From Halobacteriales archaeon SW_9_67_25 (GTDB lineage Archaea; Halobacteriota; Halobacteria; Halobacteriales; Haloarculaceae): a DNA stretch of 14,291 nt. The DNA lies in NCBI GenBank assembly GCA_003022745.1, contig PXSU01000093.1, forward strand, positions 1-14,291. The letters run 5' to 3'. Under the pieces are notes generated by a model. The model ran no database searches. It was not told the DNA's origin and saw nothing but the letters and a program-made list of their open reading frames with translations. Of the stretch, positions 1-4,847 are shown piece by piece. The position numbers and the translations under genes are program-made. Position 1 is the stretch's first letter. Each line of letters opens with the position of its first letter.

Positions 1-597
1 TCGCTCAAGTACGCGGGCCAGCGGTGTTCGGCAGTGAGTCGGGTGCTGGCCCACGAGTCCGTCCACGACGAACTCGTCGAGCGCATCGACGCCGAGATGG
101 ACGACTGGGAGCAGGGCGACCTCTTCGCGGAGTCGACGGCGGTCGGGCCGCTAATCGACGCCGACCAGGCCGAGTGGGTGCAGGAACTGGTCGACGACGC
201 CGTCGAGAAGGGCGCCAGACTGGTCCGGGGTGGCGAGGCCGACGGCGTCTGGTTCGACCCGACGCTGCTGGCGGACGTGCCCCATGACGCGCGCATCCTC
301 ACCGAAGAGCAGTTCGGACCAGTGGCGGCCGTCACCACCTTCGAGAGCGAGGAGGAAGCCGTCGAGGTGGCGAATGCCGGTGACCTGGCCCTGGACGCAG
401 CAGTGTTCACCTCCGACTACGACCGGGCACTGTCGCTGTCCGAGCGGGTCGACGCGGGCGCGGTGCGCATCAACGGGGCACCCTCCCACGGGCTGGGGGA
501 TTTCCCCTTCGGCGGGAACAAAGCCTCGGGCATCGGCCGGGAGGGACTGGGCACGACCATCGAGGAGTTCCTCCGCTACAAAACCGTCATTCTGTAA
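1..597 (+). CDS. Aldehyde dehydrogenase family protein, C-terminal part (5' end outside window)
   Basis: This is the C-terminal 198 residues of an NAD(P)-dependent aldehyde dehydrogenase, which oxidises an aldehyde to an acid or acyl product in the cytoplasm. The reading frame is open from base 1. It begins just before the catalytic cysteine motif GQRCSA (Cys codon at 25-27), continues through EEQFGPV, the usual C-terminal ALDH landmark, and ends with FPFGGNKASGIGREG and a terminal EEFLRYKTVIL segment, so the 3' end is complete. The sequence around the cysteine and the C-terminus resembles the GapN/lactaldehyde dehydrogenase branch seen in haloarchaea, but the substrate cannot be assigned without the N-terminal half. 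The gene converges on the short-chain dehydrogenase at 612-1154, with 14 nt between the stops. The family call is very secure; the GapN-like subgroup is an inference. Confidence 0.93.
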   Translation, partial: SLKYAGQRCSAVSRVLAHESVHDELVERIDAEMDDWEQGDLFAESTAVGPLIDADQAEWVQELVDDAVEKGARLVRGGEADGVWFDPTLLADVPHDARILTEEQFGPVAAVTTFESEEEAVEVANAGDLALDAAVFTSDYDRALSLSERVDAGAVRINGAPSHGLGDFPFGGNKASGIGREGLGTTIEEFLRYKTVIL

Positions 598-606
598 CTG
601 CGCTGG

Positions 607-618
607 CTTTTCTAAAAG
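607..618. terminator. Short T-run palindrome between convergent genes
   Basis: CTTTTCTAAAAG is a perfect inverted repeat (5-bp arms, 2-nt spacer) that gives a T4 run on either strand. It lies where the aldehyde dehydrogenase and the short-chain dehydrogenase genes meet and includes the TAG stop of the latter. A bidirectional transcription stop is plausible, because archaeal terminators are T-rich, but the run is short. Confidence 0.3.
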
Positions 619-1154
619 AACTCGAGTTTGTCCCGGCGGTAGAGGTTGACCACAGTCACGGCGACGCCGTCCGGCCCGACGCTCGCCTCGACGCTGAGTG
701 CGAACCCCCGCAGCCACCACTTCGTCGCGGCGTAGACGGGGTTGAACGGTCGGGGGTACTGGCCGGCGAAACTACCGACGTAGACGAGATTGCCCTCGCT
801 TTCGCGCAGGTGCGGGAGCGCGGCACGCGTCGCGAAGAAAACGCCGTCGACGTTGGTTCCCATCATGGTCCTGTACTCTTCGGTCGTCATCTCGGCGACA
901 TCGCTCCCGCGGCCGAGGCCAGCGTTGTTCACGAGGATGTCGAGACTGCCGAACCGTTCGACCGTCGTCTCGACCAGCGCGTCGACGGCTACCTCCTCGC
1001 GCAGGGCATCGGCGACGGCTTCGAGACGGTCAGTGCGACGTGCAGCGAGAGCGACGCTGGCTCCCCGGTTAGCGAGCCTGTGTGCCGTCGCCTCGCCGAT
1101 ACCCGAACTCGCGCCGGTGACGATTGCTGTCGCTCCGTCGAGCGTTTGGGTCAT
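612..1154 (-). CDS. Short-chain dehydrogenase/reductase, apparently shortened by two internal deletions
   Basis: This is a classical SDR, an NAD(P)-dependent alcohol/carbonyl oxidoreductase with a Rossmann fold. Visible motifs are TGASSGIG (residues 13-20), NNAG (76-79), the NVDG Asn101, Ser128 and the YxxxK pair Tyr141/Lys145, so the catalytic residues survive. The protein is only 180 residues, against about 240-250 for the family. Between residues 54 and 55 (REE|VAVDALVE) there is no room for the usual strand carrying the xDVTD cofactor motif. Between 170 and 171 (VTVVN|LYRRDK) the whole substrate-binding segment is absent, although the ending LYRRDKLEFF is, from memory, the normal haloarchaeal SDR tail. 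Both losses are in frame. It is probably non-functional or strongly altered, and could be called a pseudogene. No clear TATA box was seen upstream of the ATG at 1154. Confidence 0.8.
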   Translation of the reverse strand: MTQTLDGATAIVTGASSGIGEATAHRLANRGASVALAARRTDRLEAVADALREEVAVDALVETTVERFGSLDILVNNAGLGRGSDVAEMTTEEYRTMMGTNVDGVFFATRAALPHLRESEGNLVYVGSFAGQYPRPFNPVYAATKWWLRGFALSVEASVGPDGVAVTVVNLYRRDKLEFF

Positions 1155-1221
1155 ACGTGACCGTCGCCCCCGGGGTACCTGTGGCTTTGGTTGGCGGCAG
1201 CAGCCGCCACGTCACTGCCGG

Positions 1222-1479
1222 TCAGGCCGACGACTGCGGTCTGTCCGCACTCGCCCGCACCGACTCGCTGTCCTCACCACTTCGGTCCAGTGAATCCGCG
1301 ACTCCCCCGGCAAGCGCTAGCACCGCAGTCTCGTGGTCGGATTTCGCCTCGCTGATGGCCATCGGATGGATGTCCTGGTCGTGGTACGAGGAGAGGTCCA
1401 GCGTCAGTCCCTGTTCCTGACAGTAGGTGGTAACTTCCGCCAGAAGCGTGTGGAAGTGAATCAGTTCCTGCTTCTTCAT
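1222..1479 (-). CDS. UPF0058 family protein (85 aa)
   Basis: This small acidic protein begins MKKQELIHFHTLLAEV, the characteristic opening of one haloarchaeal branch of UPF0058 (PF01893), and contains the conserved AKSDHETAVLALAGG stretch (residues 45-59), matching the usual KSKTDHKAAVFALAGG pattern. The C-terminal 20 residues (after GGVADSLDR) are Ser/Asp-rich and look disordered. The function of the family is unknown; no membrane segment or signal peptide is visible. The start is fixed by the family motif and by a TATA-like box 27-32 nt upstream of the ATG at 1479, which implies a leaderless transcript. Unlike its neighbours on both sides it shows no sign of internal loss. The open frame continues upstream of this ATG but is not coding there. 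Confidence 0.85.
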   Translation of the reverse strand: MKKQELIHFHTLLAEVTTYCQEQGLTLDLSSYHDQDIHPMAISEAKSDHETAVLALAGGVADSLDRSGEDSESVRASADRPQSSA

Positions 1480-1505
1480 GAGTGCACGGTTAGGTGCTGG
1501 AAACG

Positions 1506-1511
1506 TATAAA
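1506..1511 (-). promoter_or_regulatory. TATA box of the UPF0058 gene
   Basis: TTTATA on the minus strand lies 27-32 nt before the ATG at 1479, the spacing expected for a haloarchaeal promoter that starts transcription at or next to the start codon. The flanking sequence is AT-rich within a GC-rich genome. Confidence 0.6.
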
Positions 1512-1600
1512 TGTAATTTGGGGACGATTTATAATGTCTTTCACCGACGTGTATTCCGTGGATTCTCGGCCAGTGCCGGTGTCTTGGACAGGATATACGT

Positions 1601-2179
1601 TCACCGAACGAGGTAAGGGTCGTCGTCGGGGAAGAACCGCCCGAGGTCAGACAGCCGCCGGTAGTCGGTGGACTGGAGTTCGAGCAGTCCGTCAACGAGG
1701 CGCTCGGCGTCCCCGTCGGACCACTCGGACGGGTCCTTGATCGGGACCACGAGCCAGCCCGAGCCCCGCAGCTCCGACCCGTGGAGGGCGTCCACGTCGA
1801 GGTCGGTACTGGGCCGGGCAGTGTAGGTATCGAGGACGGCTGCGGTCGCGCGTGACCCGACCGGCAGGAGGATGTGGGCGGTGATCGCCCGGAGTTCCGC
1901 GTCGAAGAAGGGCTCCATGGCCGCGTAGTCGTCGGCCGTGGGAGCGTGGTCCGGGACGCACATGTGGAGATACGAGAAGAAGGTGCGGCCGTGGACGATT
2001 TCCCGCCGGTCGAGATCGACGTTCCGGACGAGGTCACCACGCTCCAGCGTCCGGAAGAACCGCTCCGACCACGGTTTACCCGTAAAGGGGACGCCGGTCC
2101 CCGTACCGCCGTGGACGCCCGGGTCACAGGGCGGGGACATCCCGAACGGGTTCCGGCGCTCCGCTGAGAGAAACTGCAC
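1601..2179 (-). CDS. Uracil-DNA glycosylase superfamily protein, likely missing an N-terminal segment
   Basis: The protein (192 aa) matches, from memory, a haloarchaeal branch of the uracil-DNA glycosylase superfamily, which would act in base-excision repair. Recognisable blocks are RRNPFGMSPPC (8-18), PGVHGG (20-25), GVPFTG, TFFSYLHMCVPDHAPT, AITAHILLPVGSRATA, GSGWLVVPIKDPSEW and the terminal DPYLVR. In the family the PFGM...C block is followed by about 20 residues (a PGYGDANADF-like stretch and a GDHP active-site motif) before PGVHGG; here Cys18-Asp19 runs straight into Pro20. The loss is in frame and would remove part of the nucleotide-binding motif. No ATG exists upstream, and the GTG at 2179 is chosen because a T-rich TATA-like element sits 21-29 nt before it. 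The divergent ATPase gene starts 102 nt away. Exact substrate is unknown. Confidence 0.72.
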   Translation of the reverse strand: MQFLSAERRNPFGMSPPCDPGVHGGTGTGVPFTGKPWSERFFRTLERGDLVRNVDLDRREIVHGRTFFSYLHMCVPDHAPTADDYAAMEPFFDAELRAITAHILLPVGSRATAAVLDTYTARPSTDLDVDALHGSELRGSGWLVVPIKDPSEWSDGDAERLVDGLLELQSTDYRRLSDLGRFFPDDDPYLVR

Positions 2180-2199
2180 ACCCGACCGGGCGTATGGCG

Positions 2200-2208
2200 G
2201 ATAAAAAA
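2200..2208 (-). promoter_or_regulatory. TATA-like element of the glycosylase-family gene
   Basis: The minus strand reads TTTTTTATC about 21-29 nt before the GTG at 2179. It is the only AT-rich element in the intergenic space at this distance, supports the GTG start and suggests a leaderless transcript. Confidence 0.5.
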
Positions 2209-2251
2209 TTCGCACGGTTCCGGGCGGGGTCGTCTGACGTGGGCCCGGAAG

Positions 2252-2259
2252 TTCAAATA
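2252..2259 (+). promoter_or_regulatory. TATA-like element of the HerA-like ATPase gene
   Basis: TTCAAATA lies 23-30 nt before the GTG at 2282. The match to a TATA box is moderate, but the distance fits a leaderless haloarchaeal promoter, and it lies back to back with the promoter of the glycosylase-family gene. Confidence 0.4.
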
Positions 2260-2281
2260 CGGTCGGGAGCCAGGCACTTCC

Positions 2282-3355
2282 GTGACAGTCGTTATTGGGC
2301 GAGCAGACAGCGGGGAGGACGCGCCGCATGCCCGGATCGGAGAGTACCTGGCGCTGGACGGGAGCGAGGGGGCCACAGTGGCACTCGACGTCGACGGGCC
2401 ACACGCGGTGTCGGTGGTCGGCAAGCGTGGCTCCGGCAAGTCCCACACACTCGGCGTCCTGGCGGAAGAACTCGCACGGGTGCGTGGCCTGGCACCGGTC
2501 GTGGTCGACCCGATGGAGTCGTTCAGCGGCCTCGGATCGGGCGTCAGTGACGACGGGCACGCGAACGTGCCAGCGACGGTCATCGAGGAGCCTGCAGTTC
2601 CGGCGTCGGCACTCGACGCACGGACGTGGTGTGACCTGCTGGGGCTCTCCCCGGAGACTGGCGCCGGCGCACTCGTCTGGCAGGCTGCCACGGCAGCCGA
2701 AACACTCGACGGGATGGCCGACCACGTCGCGGCTTCGGACGCGCCGTCGAGCCAGCGGCGGGCCGCGGGCAACCACTTCCGTCTCGCTGCGTCGTGGAAC
2801 GTCTTCGACCCTGCGGGGCTGTCGGCCACCGAACTCGCATCCGGCGAGGCGACGGTGCTGGACGTCTCGGCGCTGGAGGTGGCACCGAGGAATGCGGTCG
2901 TCGCTGCAGTCGGCGAGGCACTGTACCACGCCCGGGTTACCGACACTGTCGACCGGTTCCCGTGGCTGCTCGTCGACGAGGCTCACGCCTTCTTCGACGG
3001 GATCGCTGCCGGGGCGCTCACGCAACTTCTCGCACGCGGTCGTGCGCCGGGCGTCAGTCCGGTGGTCGCGACCCAGCGACCGACTTCACTCCCGGCCGTC
3101 GCCTTCTCAGAGTCCGACGTCCTGATCGCACACCGCCTCTCGTCGTCCGGGGAACGCGATGCCCTGCGGGCTGCTCGGCCCGAGGTAATCAGCGGAGTGT
3201 TCGGTGAACGCGCTCCCGGCGCGCCGTTGTCAGGGTTCGTCGGCGGCACACGCCACACAGCGGGGACAACCCTTCTGTTACCTCGCTCGATTCCCCCTGA
3301 CCTCCCGAATCTACCAGTGCATACCCCGTTCGACACGAGTCCGGTAAAAAAATAA
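2282..3355 (+). CDS. HerA/DUF87-like P-loop ATPase with frameshifted C-terminus
   Basis: This 357-residue protein belongs to the HerA/FtsK-like branch of P-loop ATPases. It has Walker A GKRGSGKS (47-54), a VVVDPM strand (73-78), Walker B WLLVDEA (228-234, Asp232/Glu233) and the sensor-like ATQRP motif (263-267) followed by SDVLIAHRL. HerA relatives act as DNA translocases, but this short haloarchaeal group has no settled role and no NurA nuclease neighbour is visible. The GTG at 2282 is the chosen start (VTVVIGRADSG), with a TATA-like box upstream. After about residue 315 the sequence becomes unlike the family. Another frame from 3226 to 3300 reads VVRVRRRHTPHSGDN and ends in a stop, resembling the usual family tail. 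A deletion that shifted the frame is therefore likely; the present C-terminal 40 residues would be non-native. Confidence 0.8.
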   Translation: MTVVIGRADSGEDAPHARIGEYLALDGSEGATVALDVDGPHAVSVVGKRGSGKSHTLGVLAEELARVRGLAPVVVDPMESFSGLGSGVSDDGHANVPATVIEEPAVPASALDARTWCDLLGLSPETGAGALVWQAATAAETLDGMADHVAASDAPSSQRRAAGNHFRLAASWNVFDPAGLSATELASGEATVLDVSALEVAPRNAVVAAVGEALYHARVTDTVDRFPWLLVDEAHAFFDGIAAGALTQLLARGRAPGVSPVVATQRPTSLPAVAFSESDVLIAHRLSSSGERDALRAARPEVISGVFGERAPGAPLSGFVGGTRHTAGTTLLLPRSIPPDLPNLPVHTPFDTSPVKK

Positions 3356-3467
3356 AATAAACTATATTTGTGATTATTATAGTAATTATGATGTTAACTA
3401 TGATGAATAAGAAGTGATAAAACGAGGTCGAAAGCAAGCTTATCTCTTGTTCTCAGAGTAAAATAAC

Positions 3468-3474
3468 AAAAAAA
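3468..3474 (-). terminator. T7 run downstream of the structured RNA candidate
   Basis: Seven consecutive A residues on the plus strand give TTTTTTT on the minus strand, 28 nt beyond the end of the GC-rich island, with further AT-rich sequence after it. Oligo-T tracts terminate archaeal transcription, so this would be a natural 3' end for a minus-strand RNA. Confidence 0.4.
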
Positions 3475-3501
3475 CTAGTAGTATAACACAAATATATTTA
3501 T

Positions 3502-3522
3502 GTCGACGGTCGGATTCGAACC
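3502..3522 (-). repeat. tRNA 3'-end-like fragment, possible attachment-site remnant
   Basis: The minus strand reads GGTTCGAATCC followed by GACCGTCGAC, the order of a tRNA T loop, T-stem 3' half and acceptor 3' strand. The bases before it (CTGGAA) do not complete the T stem, and no D or anticodon arm follows the tRNA plan. Integrases of archaeal elements often leave a copy of the 3' end of a tRNA as an attachment site, so this may be such a scar. It may equally be part of the RNA candidate that contains it. The matching full tRNA is not in the window. Confidence 0.3.
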
Positions 3523-3683
3523 TTCCAGAGGCGTCCGACGGGGCCAGTGCATCCCGAAGACACGGCAAGCCCCGTCAGCGAAGCACTTCTGCTCGCGCGA
3601 ATCGCGATGCGGTTGCCGGAGAAAAGGATGTCGACTACCCCCCTCTCCGTGCTCACCTGTCTCCCGGGACCGCAACCGGTTGC
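3502..3683 (-). ncRNA. Candidate structured non-coding RNA with a tRNA T-arm-like 3' end
   Basis: On the minus strand this GC-rich island, set in AT-rich DNA, forms consecutive helices. There is a 7-bp stem CGGTTGC (3678-3672) with GCAACCG (3616-3610). Directly stacked inside it is a 12-bp stem (3649-3638 with 3628-3617) containing four G-U pairs and a 9-nt loop. Next come a 5-bp hairpin TCGCG/CGCGA (3607-3593), a small bulged hairpin (3592-3578), and an 8-bp stem GACGGGGC (3576-3569) with GCCCCGTC (3544-3537). It ends in GGTTCGAATCC (3522-3512), as in a T arm, then GACCGTCGAC. A TATATA element (3696-3691) lies upstream and a T7 run downstream, although the predicted start (about 3667-3674) could trim the first helix. 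It does not fold as a tRNA: there is no D arm, and the T-stem partner is mismatched. It was not recognised as RNase P, SRP or 5S RNA. Both ends are approximate. Confidence 0.4.
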
Positions 3684-3772
3684 TTGATAGATATATGTTT
3701 GTAATGGGATGGGGCGATCCGTGGCACTACGTTATCGAGAGGGGAACGTGATCTGACCGCCGCCAGTACAAT

Positions 3773-3789
3773 CTTCACTCTTAGTGAAG
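3773..3789. repeat. Perfect short inverted repeat (7-bp arms, 3-nt loop)
   Basis: CTTCACT-CTT-AGTGAAG is a perfect palindrome in otherwise featureless intergenic DNA. It could be a hairpin or a protein-binding site, but nothing nearby tells which. It lies about 300 nt upstream of the IclR start, far for an operator. Confidence 0.3.
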
Positions 3790-3997
3790 GAACTTCCCGC
3801 ACGCGTCGGTAACACTCGTGCTGACAACGTTGCGACTAGATCTTTCAGGATGGAACACTCGGTACGACGTCCCGTGATTTCTCGGTCGTCGGTAGCCGAG
3901 GTGAACTGGTTACAGAGGACCGCACCGTTCGTCAGGGGGGTACTGCAAAGCCGGCAAGTGACCAGTCGGAACCTGGAAAATTCAGCATGTGTGAATG

Positions 3998-4050
3998 CTA
4001 TCGGTGTGCTGTCCCGAATTTTGTCGGATACTATTCACCATCGCCGATAG
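3998..4050. promoter_or_regulatory. Inverted repeat upstream of the IclR promoter, possible operator
   Basis: CTATCGG (3998-4004) and CCGATAG (4044-4050) are exact inverted copies separated by 39 nt. The second abuts the TATA box at 4051-4056. IclR regulators commonly bind palindromic sites next to their own promoter, so autoregulation is plausible, though the wide spacing is unusual and chance is not excluded. Confidence 0.35.
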
Positions 4051-4056
4051 TTATAA
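4051..4056 (+). promoter_or_regulatory. TATA box of the IclR-ligase-dehydrogenase operon
   Basis: TTATAA lies 27-32 nt before the ATG at 4083. This distance puts the transcription start within a few bases of the start codon, favours the ATG at 4083 over the longer open frame, and implies a leaderless message. Confidence 0.6.
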
Positions 4057-4082
4057 CCCTCCGACGTCAGAACAGGGGGCTC

Positions 4083-4847
4083 ATGATACCGGACGCCCCG
4101 ACCCGCGAGATACAGTCGGTCCGCACTGCCTTCAGGGTGGTCACCACGATACAGCAACAGGACGGTGCGACGCTCCACGAGTTGACAGAACGGCTGGATC
4201 TGGCGAAAAGCACCGTCCACAACTATCTGGGAACGCTCGAGTCCCTGGGGTACGTCGTCGAAGCGGACGGGTCCTACCGGCTGGGACTCCGATTTCTCAC
4301 CCACGGGATGGCCGCGCGCAACGGCGTCGCTCCCCGGGAGGCAGTCACTGCCGTCCTGCCCGAGATTGCCGAGGCAATCGCCCGTCCGGCCTGGTGGGTC
4401 GTCGAGGAGTTCGGGCGGGGTATCTTCGTCGAGCGGGCGGTCCCCGACGAAGCGGCCGAGACCTACGGCCGGGTCGGCAAGCGCTCGTATCTGCACACCC
4501 ACGCCCCGGGGAAGGCGATGCTGGCGACACTCCCCCAGGACTCCGTCAGCCGCGTGGTCGAGCGACACGGCCTGCCGGCACTGACGGGGAAGACGACGAC
4601 AGACGTGGAGACGCTCCGTGCGGACCTCGAAACGATCCGCGAGCGCGGGTGGGCTGTCAGCGAGGGCGAGGCAGCCCTGTGTGTCCAGTCGATCGGCGTG
4701 GCGTTTCGCGCCCGCGGGACCGTCCACGCCCTGGGTGTGTTCGGGTACTCGGGTGACTTCAGCAGGAACACCCTCGAAGACGACGTTCCCTCGTTGCTCC
4801 GTGACGCTGTCGCTGACATCGACAGTGCTCTGGAGGCAGCCGGATGA
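4083..4847 (+). CDS. IclR family transcriptional regulator
   Basis: This 254-residue protein has the two-domain plan of IclR regulators. An N-terminal winged helix-turn-helix spans residues 10-70 (ATLHELTERLDLAKSTVHNY, then LESLGYV and SYRLGLRFL). A C-terminal effector domain includes EEFGRGIFVERAVPD, LHTHAPGKAMLATLP and HGLPALTGKT, standard IclR landmarks, and ends with ALGVFGYSGDF and a terminal helix. Length is normal. The start MIPDAPTREIQSVRTAF is chosen because it sits 27 nt after a TATA box and begins where the family begins; the frame extends further upstream but that part is not family-like. The stop overlaps the start of the acyl-CoA ligase by 4 nt (ATGA), so it very likely controls that gene and the locus, probably with a CoA-ester or free acid as ligand. 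The ligand is inferred from context only. Confidence 0.93.
   Translation: MIPDAPTREIQSVRTAFRVVTTIQQQDGATLHELTERLDLAKSTVHNYLGTLESLGYVVEADGSYRLGLRFLTHGMAARNGVAPREAVTAVLPEIAEAIARPAWWVVEEFGRGIFVERAVPDEAAETYGRVGKRSYLHTHAPGKAMLATLPQDSVSRVVERHGLPALTGKTTTDVETLRADLETIRERGWAVSEGEAALCVQSIGVAFRARGTVHALGVFGYSGDFSRNTLEDDVPSLLRDAVADIDSALEAAG

Larger units (their letters stand above)
3356..4082. other. 727-nt gene-poor gap: AT-rich stretch, GC-rich structured island, degenerate sequence
   Basis: No convincing protein gene was found here on either strand. The short open frames encode basic, Arg/Ser/Cys-rich peptides unlike the acidic proteins elsewhere in the window. Bases 3350-3500 are markedly AT-rich; 3502-3683 is GC-rich and folds as RNA on the minus strand (separate entry); about 3700-3980 shows no recognised homology; 3990-4082 is the control region of the IclR gene. 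The composition contrast and the tRNA-like fragment suggest foreign or remnant DNA, but no integrase or transposase remnant was recognised. Confidence 0.6.

Noticed and set aside
1480..2946. Upstream extension of the UPF0058 frame to 574 codons
   Set aside because: The family start MKKQELIH at 1479 with a TATA box upstream defines the gene. The extension is Ser/Arg-rich and antisense to other genes.
3400..3406. ATGATGA, a possible box C of a C/D guide RNA
   Set aside because: No CUGA box D or D' lies at a suitable distance in the AT-rich sequence that follows.
3502..3627. A complete tRNA ending at the T-arm-like sequence, with GTCGAC at 3632-3627 as acceptor partner
   Set aside because: GTCGAC is self-complementary, so the pairing is weak evidence. 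No D arm or anticodon arm is present, and the T stem 5' half is mismatched.
3500..3751. Short plus-strand frame through the GC-rich island
   Set aside because: The peptide is basic and Cys/Arg-rich, has no homology I recognise, and crosses the structured RNA candidate.
3784..4050. 88-codon plus-strand frame before the IclR gene
   Set aside because: Low acidity, no motif, no promoter at the right distance; it runs into the IclR control region.
3356..4082. Insertion sequence or CRISPR array in the gene-poor gap
   Set aside because: No terminal inverted repeats, transposase remnant or regularly spaced repeats were seen.
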